Below, one piece after another: positions 40,766 to 50,480 of a DNA stretch of 64,000 nt. The notes under the pieces are model-generated. The model was given only the letters and a program-made list of their open reading frames with translations. It was not told the origin of the DNA and searched no databases. Origin of the DNA: Corallococcus caeni (GTDB lineage: Bacteria; Myxococcota; Myxococcia; Myxococcales; Myxococcaceae); assembly GCF_036245865.1 (NCBI RefSeq), contig NZ_BTTW01000006.1, positions 496,001 through 560,000 of the forward strand, read 5' to 3'. The first letter of the stretch is position 1; every line of letters begins with the position of its first letter. The position numbers were made by a program, and so were the translations under genes.

Positions 40766-43700
40766 TCAGCGCCAGGTGTCGTTCACGGTCGAGGTGCCCG
40801 TGGCCGGCGTCGTCAGGGTGCGGTTGGCGCCGCTCTCCCAGGTGACGTTGTTGGCGGCGTCCTTCTTGATGAACTTGTACTCAATGGCCGTGGAGCCTGG
40901 CAGCCCGACGGCCGCGCCCCACGTGGGGTAGTTGTCCGCCGACAGCAGGATGGCGCTCGCGGGGCTCCAGCTCCCCAGCGCGGCGACGCTGCCCACCACG
41001 TACACGTTCTGTCCCATCACGGTGCTCGCCGTGACGTTGAACGTCACCGTGGCCCCGCTGGTGGACGTGGTGACGGAGAACGCGGAGGACTGCGCGGACG
41101 CGTTGCCCGCCGTATCCCGAGCCCGCACGGTGTAGCTGTACGCCGTGCCCACCGTCAGCCCCGTGTCCGTGTAGCTGGCCGTCGTGGGCGAGCCCACCAG
41201 CGAACCATTGCGATACACGTCATAGCCCGCGATGCCGCTGGCGTCGGTGGACGCCGTCCACGTCAGCGACACGGTGGTCGCCGTCTTCGACGGTGCCGCC
41301 AGACCCGAAGGCACCGAGGGCGCCGTGGTGTCCTGTGACGGCGCACCTGAGGTGATGCTCCCCGCGTTGAACGTGGAGGTGCCGGCGGGGAAGAAGTAGT
41401 TGAGCCCGCCATTGTTGTCCCACGTGCCGCTGCCGTTGTTGAAGACGGCCTCCAGCTGCGTGGCCGAGCCCAGGTCCACCGTGGACTTCGCGTAGCCCGC
41501 CACCTCCGCCGTCGCCATGGCCACGCCCGGCGCCGTCGTCCACGTGCCGCCCGCCGGGCGGTAGTGAAGGTAGGGCGTGGCGTAGCCCTTCTTGTAATAG
41601 ACGGTCGCGGAGTTGCCCGTGCTCGTCGTGACGGAGAGCGCCGTGCTCGCCGCGGAGGTGTTGCCCGCCGCGTCGCGCGCCTTCACCGTGTAGCTGTAGG
41701 CCGTGTTCGACGACAGCCCGCTGTCCGTGTACGTCGTCGCCGTGGGCGTGCCGACCTGCGTGCCGTTGCGGAACACGAGGTAGCCCGTGACGCCCACGTT
41801 GTCCGTGGACGCGGTCCAGCTCAGCGACACCGTCGTCGCGGACTTCGACGGAGACGCCAGGCCCGTGGGAACCGAGGGCGCGGTGGTGTCGCTCACCGGC
41901 GCGCCCGCCGTGATGACCCCCGCGTTGAAGGTGGAGGTGCCCGTGGGGAACAGGTAGTTGTTGCCGTTGTTGTTGTCCCACGTCCCGCTGCCGTTGTTGA
42001 AGACGGCCTCCAGCTGCTGCACGGAGCCCAGGTTCACCGTGTACTTCGCGTAGCCCGCCACCTCCGCGTCCGGCATGGGCACGCCGGGGGCGGTGGTCCA
42101 GGTGCCGCCCGCCGGGCGGAAGTGGAGGTACGGCGTGGTGAAGCCCTTCTTGTAATAGACCGTCGTCGTGTACCCCAGGCCGGTGGTGACGGAGAGCGCC
42201 GCGCTGGCGACGGAGGTGTTCCCCGCCGCGTCGCGAGCCTTCACGGTGTAGCTGTACGCCGTGCTCGAGGACAGCCCCGTGTCCGTGTACGTCGTCGCCG
42301 TGGGCGCCGCCACCTGTGTGCCATTGCGGAACACGAGGTAATCACTCACGCCATAGTTGTCCGTGGCGGCCGTCCAGCTGAGCACCACCGACGAGCTGGT
42401 GACGCCCGAGGCACCCAGCCCCGTGGGCGCGGACGGCGCCGTGGTGTCCGGGGGCAGGGTGGTGACGGAGAGCGCGCTGCTCGCCGCGGACGTGTTGCCC
42501 GCCGCGTCCCGGGCCTTCACCGTATAGCTGTAGGCGGTGCCCGCCGTGAGCCCGCTGTCGGTGTAGCTCGTCGCCGTGGACGTGCCGGCCTGTGTGCCAT
42601 CGCGGAACACCTGATAGCCCGTCACGCCCACGTTGTCCGTGGAGGCCGTCCAGGTGAGCGTCACGGAGCGGTCCGTGCGCGTCGCCGCGAGCCCCGTGGG
42701 GACGGACGGCGCGGCGGTGTCCACGCGGAGGAACGGGTAGGTGCCCGTCACCGTGCCGCTGACGTCTTCAATGTATTTGCCGCCCTCCAGCCGGTACCTG
42801 CCCGCGCCCACGTAGACGGACTGGATCTCGCTCCGGGTGACGTTGCCGCGCGCGTCGGTGGCCTCGATGTAGTAGTCGAGCACCTGGTCGCGGTAGGCGC
42901 TCAGGTAGACGTAGTAGAGGTCGCCAATCTCCTGCGCGGCCACCTTCTGCATCACCGGCAGGTACGCCGGCTGCCAGGACACGCCGTTCATCACCGGCCG
43001 CAATTCACGCCGCTGGAGCGGATGGTCCACCCAGGCGCCCACGCGCGCCGGGTCGATGTTGGGCACGCCCGCCGCCTTCAGCGCCGCCGGGTCATACACG
43101 CGAGGCGTGTTGTCCAGCGGGTCGATGCTCTTCGCGGTGTGCACGCGCACGCGCGCCTTGATGCTGGTGATGCCGCTGACGTCGAAGGCGTAGGTATACA
43201 GCGCGAAAGTGTTGTCGAAGTGGTGCAGCGTCCAGCCTTCGGACTTGTCCTTGTTGGCGCTGCCCGGGTTGTACGGCCAGCGCTGCGGCCACCAGATGGA
43301 CGGGCCCGTGCGGTCCTGCGCCAGCCGGTCCTGCACGTACGGCCTGGAGAAGTAGAGCGACTGGTTGAAGGACAGCGTGGGCTTCACGTTGTCGTCCACG
43401 TTCTCGTCGTAGTAGCCGAAGCCGGAGTCCATGGCCGGGAGCAGGAAGTACCAGGCCAGCTCCGCGGGGTTCGCGCCGCCCGCCCAGTCATTCCCGGCGT
43501 CGCCCTTCACCGGGAAGGACAGCATCCACGGGTTGAGCTGGTTGCCCGAGTGGGTGATTTGAGAGTCCAGCGCCGTGGTGGGCTTCCAGTGGTTGGGGTG
43601 CGCGTCCAGCCACAGCTGTTCGGACGTCTTCGCGTAGTTGAGCGCGGCCTGGAGCAGCGCGAAGTTGCGCTCCAGGTAGTGCCAGCCGTGCTCCAGCGAC

Positions 43701-45121
43701 ACCGTCATCCCCTCCTGCGCGCCGCTCAGGTTCGTCTTGGGCGCCAGGTTGAGGCCGGTGGCGGAGTTGAACGCGGGGAACTGCCCCTGCCAGATGCCGA
43801 AGGGCAGCCGCCAGTGGTGCCACTGCGGGTCGGACGAGGAGTCGCGCGTGTCCACCCAGGAGCCGTCCTGCACGTGCACCAGGTCCGTGGAGACGGGCGT
43901 GTTGTTGACCAGGTACTCGTCGATGCCCAGGCACTGCACGCCGCCGGTGCAGGTGACGGCGCGGCCGTTGAGCCACGTGTCGAGCGAACCCGCGCGCCCG
44001 CCCGAGTTGTCGCCGTCATGCGCGAGCACGAAGAACTGCTTCTGGGGTGTCAGCCCCTCGAAGGTGCGCAGGCCCACCACGTCCACCGTGGCCTGGCCCT
44101 CCCAGCCCTCCAGCCAGGAGCCGTTCTGGTTGACGGGGATGCCCACGACGCGCGACTCGGCGCCCGTGGCCGGGTCCACGTAGCGCACCCAGTGCGGCGT
44201 GGAGGCGAAGGGGTACTTGTTGCGGATGACCTGCTGCTCGTGCGCCATGGGCTCGCTCACCCAGGCGCCCACGGTGCTGGTGTTCTGGAGGTCCGCGCGG
44301 TTGGGCGGCGACACCAGCGTGTCCGAGCCCGGGTCGTTGAGGAACGGGTAGTCCTTCAGCGTGCGGGAGAAGTGGTTGTCGCCGATGACGGACCACTTCA
44401 CGCCCAGCTTCGCCAGCGTGGGGATGAGCCGCTCGGAGAAGCCCAGCTCCGTGGGGAAGAAGCCCTTGGAGGACGTGAAGCCGCTGCCCAGGAAGTACGA
44501 CTGGGACAGCGTGGCGCTCTGGTAGATGAGGTCCTTGAGGAAGTAGTCCGGCCCCACCAGCGGGCCCATGGAGTGGTGGCCCGTGAAGTGGATGAGGTCC
44601 AGCGAGCGGTTGCCCGCGGGCGTGCGCAGGGTGGTGTAGCGGTCTCTCCAGGTCGCGCCCCAGCTGGCGTTGTCGTAGCCGGAGACGTTCTTGCGCGTGA
44701 CCAGGTCGTTGACGTTGTTCACCACCGCGCCGGACATGGTGACGTGGACCTGTCCCGTGGAGGCATTGGCCTTCATGTCCGCGGCGACGTCCGGCGGCCA
44801 GAACTGATACGCGCCCACCTTCGCGTGGTGCGAGTAGTACGTCACCAGGTCGTCGTGCGGCATGGGCGCGCCCGACGGCAGGAAATAGGTGTAGTTGGCC
44901 GGCGGTGACTGCTTTATCTGGATGACCTGTCCGTCATACGCATAGCGGATGGGGCCGCCCACCGGTGTCGCGTTGTATTGGGTCAGGTCGTAGTACGCCC
45001 AGAAGTTGGGCATGTGATTGTGATACACGTGCGCGGCGGCGATCTGCGCCCGGGCCGGCTGCGCGTGTAACAGGATGACGGCGAATACCGCGAGCAAGGC
45101 CAGTTGCGGCTGTCTTTTCAT
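40766..45121 (-). CDS. Secreted GH57/GH119-type alpha-amylase with FN3, CBM25 and CBM20 domains
   Basis: 1451 residues with a Sec signal peptide (LALLAVFAVILLHAQPARA). The catalytic part (about 27-850) has HNHMPNFW, GFFPTELGFSE with the candidate nucleophile E225, and LAHDGDNSGG with the candidate acid D369 or D371, as in GH119 (related to GH57). Then come FN3 domains (at least four, near 860, 950, 1140, 1270; TAPSVPTGLAA, AYSYTVKARDAAGN) alternating with two starch-binding CBM25 domains (TVYYKKGFTTPYLHFRPAGG and the like) and a C-terminal CBM20 (VTFNVTAST, VGSVAALGSW). All three binding families attach starch. Long tandem repeats in the DNA may recombine. Confidence 0.85.
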   Translation of the reverse strand: MKRQPQLALLAVFAVILLHAQPARAQIAAAHVYHNHMPNFWAYYDLTQYNATPVGGPIRYAYDGQVIQIKQSPPANYTYFLPSGAPMPHDDLVTYYSHHAKVGAYQFWPPDVAADMKANASTGQVHVTMSGAVVNNVNDLVTRKNVSGYDNASWGATWRDRYTTLRTPAGNRSLDLIHFTGHHSMGPLVGPDYFLKDLIYQSATLSQSYFLGSGFTSSKGFFPTELGFSERLIPTLAKLGVKWSVIGDNHFSRTLKDYPFLNDPGSDTLVSPPNRADLQNTSTVGAWVSEPMAHEQQVIRNKYPFASTPHWVRYVDPATGAESRVVGIPVNQNGSWLEGWEGQATVDVVGLRTFEGLTPQKQFFVLAHDGDNSGGRAGSLDTWLNGRAVTCTGGVQCLGIDEYLVNNTPVSTDLVHVQDGSWVDTRDSSSDPQWHHWRLPFGIWQGQFPAFNSATGLNLAPKTNLSGAQEGMTVSLEHGWHYLERNFALLQAALNYAKTSEQLWLDAHPNHWKPTTALDSQITHSGNQLNPWMLSFPVKGDAGNDWAGGANPAELAWYFLLPAMDSGFGYYDENVDDNVKPTLSFNQSLYFSRPYVQDRLAQDRTGPSIWWPQRWPYNPGSANKDKSEGWTLHHFDNTFALYTYAFDVSGITSIKARVRVHTAKSIDPLDNTPRVYDPAALKAAGVPNIDPARVGAWVDHPLQRRELRPVMNGVSWQPAYLPVMQKVAAQEIGDLYYVYLSAYRDQVLDYYIEATDARGNVTRSEIQSVYVGAGRYRLEGGKYIEDVSGTVTGTYPFLRVDTAAPSVPTGLAATRTDRSVTLTWTASTDNVGVTGYQVFRDGTQAGTSTATSYTDSGLTAGTAYSYTVKARDAAGNTSAASSALSVTTLPPDTTAPSAPTGLGASGVTSSSVVLSWTAATDNYGVSDYLVFRNGTQVAAPTATTYTDTGLSSSTAYSYTVKARDAAGNTSVASAALSVTTGLGYTTTVYYKKGFTTPYLHFRPAGGTWTTAPGVPMPDAEVAGYAKYTVNLGSVQQLEAVFNNGSGTWDNNNGNNYLFPTGTSTFNAGVITAGAPVSDTTAPSVPTGLASPSKSATTVSLSWTASTDNVGVTGYLVFRNGTQVGTPTATTYTDSGLSSNTAYSYTVKARDAAGNTSAASTALSVTTSTGNSATVYYKKGYATPYLHYRPAGGTWTTAPGVAMATAEVAGYAKSTVDLGSATQLEAVFNNGSGTWDNNGGLNYFFPAGTSTFNAGSITSGAPSQDTTAPSVPSGLAAPSKTATTVSLTWTASTDASGIAGYDVYRNGSLVGSPTTASYTDTGLTVGTAYSYTVRARDTAGNASAQSSAFSVTTSTSGATVTFNVTASTVMGQNVYVVGSVAALGSWSPASAILLSADNYPTWGAAVGLPGSTAIEYKFIKKDAANNVTWESGANRTLTTPATGTSTVNDTWR

Positions 45122-45301
45122 GGGGCGTCCTCACCGGACGAGAGGGGCCGCCCGGTGAGCACGCTGCATACTGGCGTTTGACTCAAGGTTTCCCGTGTAA
45201 ACTGGAAATGACAATCTGTAAATTGATACTGCGATGCGTCAGCCATTCGCGAAAGGCTGTCGTTGACAGGGGAGGGGCGGGCCCGGACAGTCGGGCACGC
45301 C

Positions 45302-48300
45302 ATGGCCACCTATCCCGCGTCACCCCGTGAAGCCTTTGTCCAGTTGCGCACGCTTTCCGAGGCGCTGGCCCGGCCGGAGGAGCGTCCGCGGGCGCTGGCG
45401 GAGCTGCGCGAGCTGGCGGAGCTGGCGCGCGACCAGCCGGAGGGCGCGCCGCTGCGGCTGGCGTCCGTGGTGGTGGCGGTGGGCGCGTCCCAGGAGCGGC
45501 TGGAGCTGCTGATTCCGCCGTCCATCTTCGCGCCGGAGGCATGGGCGTTCACGTTCCTGGAGGGGCTCTTGAAGGTCCCGCTGGACGAGTACGCCGGCAA
45601 GCAGCTGGTGGAGGTGGGCTCCGGGTCCGGGTGGATCTGCATCGCGCTGGCGAAGTTCACGGGGCTCGCGCGCATCCGGGGGCTGGACCTGAACCCGCAG
45701 GCCCCGGCGGTGGGGTTGTGCAACGCGTGGCTCAACGGAGACGAGCAGCTGGTGTCGCGGCTGTCCTTTGGGGAGAGCGACCTGTTGCGCGGCCTGCCGA
45801 GGGCGCCCGCGTGGGACTTCATCGTCGGGTGCATCCCCCAGGTGCTGCGCGGCGACGGGCTGCCCGCGGAGCTGGCGCAGGCGGATGAGCAGGCGTTGCT
45901 GGACCTGTCCAACTACACCTCGCTGCAGAACGTGTACGAGGACCACTTCGGCCTGGGGCTCATCGCGAGGCTGCTCGACGAGGCGCCGGAGCGGCTCCTG
46001 TCCGGGGGGCGGCTGCTCCTGAACCTGGCGGGCCGCCCGGGGCGGGCCATCATCGCGCGCATGTTCACCCGGCGCGGCTTCACCACCCGCGTGCGCGTGG
46101 CGAGGCGGGTGATGCAGGCGGCGGACACGGACATCCGCCCCCTGGTGTCCCTGGAGCAGCGCACCGGGCGCGAGTTCGAGTTCTTCATGGAGGCCCACAG
46201 CCCGGAGCCCCTGCGCGCGGCGACGGCGCTGGGCTGGCTCCAGGCGGGCAACCCCATCTGGCACGAGGTGGCGGTGTGGGAGGCCCACCTGTCGCTGCCC
46301 CGGGAGACGCTGGCCCTGCGCGCCGCGCTGCGCGCCCTGGGCATCGCGCCGCTCCAGGAGGAGCTGGACCTGGGGGCGGCGTCCGCGGAGCAGCTGGGCT
46401 TCGTCACGGCGCTCGCGGAGCGGCTGTCGCAGGCGCCCTTCCTGCCCTATGCGCACGAGGCCGGGGACGCGCCCTTCCGCAGGCTGGTGGCCCGCTACCT
46501 GGACCGCCACTTCGGGCTGAGGCTGTCGGAGGACTCGCTGTTCGTCGCGCCGGAGCGGGAGCAGGCCGTCTATTCGCTGCTGCTCGCCACCTGTGACCCC
46601 GGGGACACGGTGCTGGTGTCGCGCAGCCTGCACCCGCTCTACGCCCGCGCGCTGGACAAGGCGGGGGTGCGCGCCACCGTGACGCACAACACGCTGGGGG
46701 AGATCCGCCGCCTGCTCACCGCCTTCGACGTGAAGGCCGTGCTCCTGACGGTGGAGCCGGGCGAGCGCACCAACCTGGCGGTGCTGCGCGACATCGTGGC
46801 GGAGGCCGCGCGGCGGGGCATCTGGGTGGTGCTGGACGAGAGCGCCTTCTTCAACATCACGGGGGAAGTGGAGCCGCGCACCCTCTTCGAGTTCCTGGCG
46901 CGCACGCAGCACGCGCCCAACCTGGTCATCCTGTACGGGCTCATCAAGAACGCCGTGTGGCCGGACCTGGAGCTGACGCTGTTGCTCCCCGTGCCGGAGC
47001 CGCTGCGCGCGGACCTGGAGGTGGCCGCGGAGGTGACGTACTCGCGCATCAGCGTCCTGGCGGAGTGGTTCTACGAGCGCACCTTCTCCGAGCTGCTCGC
47101 CTTCCGCATGGCCTTCACGGAGCCGGAGCCGCCCTCGCCGCACCGGGCGCCGGAGGTGCCGCTGCCCCGCTCGAGGCGCATCGAGCGGCTGGCGGAGCTG
47201 CCCGCGTTCGCGCCGAAGTTCTTCCGCGAGGACGACCCGGAGCTCGTGCGCCTGGACTACGGCGAGAACGAGGGCCCGCTGCCGCTGCCGCTGGTGGAGG
47301 GGCTCATCGCGGCGGGCGTCGCGCCGCGCGCGGAGGGAACGCAGACGGGGCTGGCGGAGGCCGTGGCGGCCTTCCTGCTGGAGACGCGAGGGGCGCGCTA
47401 CGTCCCCGAGGACGTCGTCGTGGCCCCAGGGGTCTGGCCGCTCATGCACCACCTGGGGGTGGCGTTGCGCCAGCGGCTGGGCCGGGCGCCGCGCGTGTTC
47501 CTGGTGACGCCCTGTTACGGAGTGCTCGAGCCCACGTTCCTCGCGGCGGGCTGCGAGGTGGAGTCCGGACCGCTGGGCACGCTGCTGTCACGCCGGACGC
47601 GGGGCGGGCCGCCGGACGCGGTGGTGCTGTCCCAGCCGGCGAACCCCACGGGCCACTACCTGTCGCACGAGGAGTTGATGGCGCTGGCGACGTTCGTGGT
47701 GGAGCAGCGCTGCCTCTGGATATCGGATGAAATCTTCGGCTTGGTGAACCTCACCAACCCCACGGCGGAGACGGTGCACAGCCCGGTGACGCTGGAGGGC
47801 GCGGTGCCGGGCATCGGCGCGCGGACGGTGCTGCTGGGTGGGTTGTCCAAGGAGTTCGCGGCCGGGGGGCTGCGCGTGGGCTGGGTGGCCACGAAGGACC
47901 GGGCGCTGGTGGCGGCGTTGCGAGACAGCGCCCCAGGCGTACTGCACACACCCACGGCGCGCGCGGCGGCGTACCTGTACGCGGCCCATGCACGGGGGCC
48001 GGATGGGCAGTTGCTCCATGCCGCGCGGCACAAGGCGCTGAGGAACTATCTGGCGCGGATGCGGCGCGACCTCGCGGAGAAGCGCGCGCTGCTGGCGGAG
48101 GCGCTGCCTGATGACGGCCGCGCGGAGGCCACCGAGGCGGGCGGCCTGTTCCTCGCGCCGCCGATGACGGCGTGGCTGGGGCGCTCGGTGGATGGGGTGA
48201 AGCTCACGCCGGAGAACCTGCCGCGCGTGGTCTACGAGCACACCCACGTGGTGCTCAACGGCGGGGCGTGGTGCGGCGACCCGGAGCGCGTGCGCGCGGT

Positions 48301-48373
48301 GTTCTCCATTCCCCGCGAGAAGCTGTTGAAGGCCCGCGACCGCCTGCGGGCCTTCGGTCAGAGGCTGCGCTGA
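45302..48373 (+). CDS. Methionine S-methyltransferase-like protein (plant MMT type)
   Basis: 1023 residues from ATG 45302 (a TTG frame from 45263 adds 13). Residues about 65-330 are a SAM-dependent methyltransferase with VEVGSGSGWICIALA and LDLNPQA; residues about 400-1015 are a PLP-aminotransferase-like domain with ANPTGHYL, ISDEIFG and the Lys of GGLSKEFAAGG. Both the order and particular strings (IPPSIFAPEAWAFTF, FIVGCIPQVL, LSNYTSLQNVYEDHFGLGLI, FEFFM) follow plant methionine S-methyltransferase, which makes S-methylmethionine from Met and SAM. The methyltransferase half is therefore the active part in the known enzyme; the aminotransferase half has no settled activity. No neighbour suggests a pathway. 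Confidence 0.85.
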   Translation: MATYPASPREAFVQLRTLSEALARPEERPRALAELRELAELARDQPEGAPLRLASVVVAVGASQERLELLIPPSIFAPEAWAFTFLEGLLKVPLDEYAGKQLVEVGSGSGWICIALAKFTGLARIRGLDLNPQAPAVGLCNAWLNGDEQLVSRLSFGESDLLRGLPRAPAWDFIVGCIPQVLRGDGLPAELAQADEQALLDLSNYTSLQNVYEDHFGLGLIARLLDEAPERLLSGGRLLLNLAGRPGRAIIARMFTRRGFTTRVRVARRVMQAADTDIRPLVSLEQRTGREFEFFMEAHSPEPLRAATALGWLQAGNPIWHEVAVWEAHLSLPRETLALRAALRALGIAPLQEELDLGAASAEQLGFVTALAERLSQAPFLPYAHEAGDAPFRRLVARYLDRHFGLRLSEDSLFVAPEREQAVYSLLLATCDPGDTVLVSRSLHPLYARALDKAGVRATVTHNTLGEIRRLLTAFDVKAVLLTVEPGERTNLAVLRDIVAEAARRGIWVVLDESAFFNITGEVEPRTLFEFLARTQHAPNLVILYGLIKNAVWPDLELTLLLPVPEPLRADLEVAAEVTYSRISVLAEWFYERTFSELLAFRMAFTEPEPPSPHRAPEVPLPRSRRIERLAELPAFAPKFFREDDPELVRLDYGENEGPLPLPLVEGLIAAGVAPRAEGTQTGLAEAVAAFLLETRGARYVPEDVVVAPGVWPLMHHLGVALRQRLGRAPRVFLVTPCYGVLEPTFLAAGCEVESGPLGTLLSRRTRGGPPDAVVLSQPANPTGHYLSHEELMALATFVVEQRCLWISDEIFGLVNLTNPTAETVHSPVTLEGAVPGIGARTVLLGGLSKEFAAGGLRVGWVATKDRALVAALRDSAPGVLHTPTARAAAYLYAAHARGPDGQLLHAARHKALRNYLARMRRDLAEKRALLAEALPDDGRAEATEAGGLFLAPPMTAWLGRSVDGVKLTPENLPRVVYEHTHVVLNGGAWCGDPERVRAVFSIPREKLLKARDRLRAFGQRLR

Positions 48374-48719
48374 CGGAGCCGGCGCGGCTCCAATCGATGA
48401 CGCAACAGCCCGCGCACCCACGGTCGCCCACGCGCCCGTGGCTGCGCCATACGGGATACGGAACGCACCGGTCCTACGGTGGGCGAGGGTGGGGGCGCCG
48501 GGGCCACGAAGCGGTCCGCCCTCCTTGCACACCGTCACGCGGTTTTGTCCGCGGACGCCGGTGGGGGGCTCCTCGGGCTGGAAGCGTCCTCCGAGGTCGA
48601 AGCGTCCCCACCTGTCGGATGGTCGGATCGGTTGCCCAAGGCCGCTCCCGTCACATCCTCCCTGGTGCAATGCCCACCGGGCTCGCAGGGGGTGAGTGCC
48701 GGGGCTGCTGGAGACATCG
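48374..48719. other. Intergenic region, no gene seen
   Basis: The convergent ends of the MMT-like gene and the GntR gene. It contains a degenerate palindromic repeat at 48609 and no supported coding sequence. Confidence 0.6.
48609..48633. repeat. Degenerate palindromic repeat, copy 4
   Basis: CACCTGTCGGAT-G-GTCGGATCGGTT aligns with the 25-bp repeat with six changes; the arms no longer pair fully. It is followed by TTGCC. Confidence 0.55.
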
Positions 48720-50288
48720 TCACCTCGCTGGCGGGCTCCAAAGGGCAGGCCATCCCAGGGGGCACGGCTCCACGCTGATCACCTCGATGTCCCCGGCGAC
48801 TGGCGCGAGGCCGCCGAGGCCGTCGTCCTCTGCGCAAGGGCGTGCTTCAAATGCATCGTCCTGCCCGCTGGCTGGCGCGAGGATTTTGAGGCCACGCTCC
48901 TCAACGCAAGGACGCCCCTCCAAGCCCTCTTCCTGCTGGAGGGCTAACGCGGGCGCATCAAAGCCACGGGCCTCCCCGCAGGAGTGTGCCTCCAGAGCCT
49001 CGTTCTGCTCGGTGACTGACGCGGGGGCATTGACGCCACAGGCTTCCACACAAGGGCGTGCCTCCAGAGCCTCGTCCTGCTCAATGACTGACACGGGAGC
49101 ATTGAGGCCATGGGCCTTCCCGTAGGAGCGTTCCCCCAGGGCCTCGTCCTGCTCGGTGACTGAAGCGGGGGGCTTGAAGCCACGCTCCTCCACGCAAGGG
49201 CGTGCCTTCAGAGCCTCGTCCTGCTCGGTGACTGACGCGGGTACATCGAGGTCACGGGCTTCCCCATAGGAGCGTTCCCCCAGGGCCTCATCCTGCTCAG
49301 TGACTGACGCGGGTGGCTTGAAGCCACGCTCCTCCACGCAAGAGCGTGCCTTCAGAGCCTCGTCCTGCTCGGTGACTGACGTGGAGGCATTGAAACCACG
49401 TCCCTCCACGCAAGAGCGTGCCTCAAATGCCGCGTCCTGCTTGGGGACTGACGCGGAAGCAGTGGAGCCATGCTTCTCTACACAAGAGCGTGCTTCCAAC
49501 GCCTCATCTTGCGCGGTGGATGACGTGGGGGCTTCGAGGAGGTTTTCCTCTGTGCGGTAGTCCTCGGGGGATGCATGCCCCTGGGGAACAGGAGCGAAGG
49601 CGTCCAACACGCCCTCATCGCATGCCTTCAGCAGTGCCGGCAGTTGGTGCTGAATCGCCTGCGCGTCGCGCTCGCTCAGGGCGTGCATCGCGCACACGGC
49701 CCACTGGCGCAGCGACTCTCCGCCAATGAAGGACAGGAGCCGGGCGGCTTTGCCCCTCATGGCTCGTTGCAATGACTGGATGAGGAGCAGGTGCCCGGGG
49801 CGGGCCGCCGCCTGGGCCGCCAACCGCAACAATTCGAATTCCAACTGCGCGCACCGTACCCCCGGCTCCCAGCGCGCCAGGTCCCAGAGATTGAAGCAGG
49901 TGGCCTCCAACTGGTGCCGGTCCGCCTCGGAGGCACTCGCGCAGCAGTCGACCAGCAGCTCCACCAGCACCTGCCGTTTGAGGCTGAAGTAGCCCTCCAG
50001 GAGGCGCCGACATTCCTCGGAGCGCTCGTCATGCAGCGCCATGCCCAGGTTCTCCAGCGTCAGCGACTCGTCCAGCGCTACCGCACGCGCCACACGCCCG
50101 GGACGCTGCACCACCAGGCCTCGCGCCGCCAGCCGCCGCAATGCTTCGCGCACGGTGCTTCGGCTCACTCCGTAGCGAAGCGCCAGCACCTGCTCCGAGC
50201 CCAGCTGCCCGTTCCTCGGCAGCCGCCTCAGCGATATCTCGCGCTCCAGCTGCTCCTCGACGTACGCCACGAGCCCCACCTGCACCAT
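48720..50288 (-). CDS. GntR-family regulator with ten 24-residue C-terminal repeats
   Basis: 522 residues from the ATG at 50288, preceded by GAGGAGG; an in-frame ATG at 50342 adds 18 residues. Residues about 5-70 form a GntR winged helix (SEQVLALRYGVSRSTVREAL, LVVQRPGR) and about 80-230 a helical FCD-like ligand domain with several Cys. Residues 256-495 are ten tandem copies of a 24-residue unit (consensus SVTEQDEALxARSCVEERG plus five residues). Units 3+4 and 5+6 are nearly identical, so a 48-residue pair was duplicated. Many units carry one conserved Cys (SCVE or PCVE), so disulfides or metal sites are possible. The tail is unlike any GntR effector domain known to me. Confidence 0.85.
   Translation of the reverse strand: MVQVGLVAYVEEQLEREISLRRLPRNGQLGSEQVLALRYGVSRSTVREALRRLAARGLVVQRPGRVARAVALDESLTLENLGMALHDERSEECRRLLEGYFSLKRQVLVELLVDCCASASEADRHQLEATCFNLWDLARWEPGVRCAQLEFELLRLAAQAAARPGHLLLIQSLQRAMRGKAARLLSFIGGESLRQWAVCAMHALSERDAQAIQHQLPALLKACDEGVLDAFAPVPQGHASPEDYRTEENLLEAPTSSTAQDEALEARSCVEKHGSTASASVPKQDAAFEARSCVEGRGFNASTSVTEQDEALKARSCVEERGFKPPASVTEQDEALGERSYGEARDLDVPASVTEQDEALKARPCVEERGFKPPASVTEQDEALGERSYGKAHGLNAPVSVIEQDEALEARPCVEACGVNAPASVTEQNEALEAHSCGEARGFDAPALALQQEEGLEGRPCVEERGLKILAPASGQDDAFEARPCAEDDGLGGLAPVAGDIEVISVEPCPLGWPALWSPPAR
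48804..49523 (-). repeat. Ten tandem 72-bp coding repeats in the GntR gene
   Basis: Ten direct repeats of 72 bp encode the 24-residue units. Units 3 to 6 are the most alike, which suggests recent slippage or unequal crossover. Copy number is expected to vary between strains. Confidence 0.85.
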
Positions 50289-50387
50289 CACCGTCCGCCT
50301 CCTCGCCCAAGCCTCGCCCATCCAACCAGAGAGGTCTGACATGGACGCGAGGGCCTACCGTTCTCACCTGCGGCCTCATAGGGCGCG

Positions 50388-50412
50388 AACCTGTCCGACC
50401 GTCGGACGGGTT
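50388..50412. repeat. 25-bp palindromic repeat, copy 5
   Basis: AACCTGTCCGAC, central C, GTCGGACGGGTT: one mismatch to a perfect dyad, which would be a G-U pair in the plus-strand RNA. Followed by TGATGGA. Confidence 0.85.
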
Positions 50413-50480
50413 TGATGGAGACACGCAGGCCCACCGTCCTCTCTTGCCGGGACAGCGCGGCTGGGGCCTCGCGCGGCTCG

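Noticed and set aside
45276..45298. A GCCCGGACAGTCGGGC sequence near the MMT-like start that shares the GGACAGTCGG core of the palindrome family.
   Set aside because: Only the central bases match and the outer arms are missing, so it is not counted as a copy.
49300..50339. Plus-strand frames antisense to the GntR repeat region.
   Set aside because: Tandem repeats keep all frames open; the minus-strand frame has the GntR domain and a good start, so the others are shadows.
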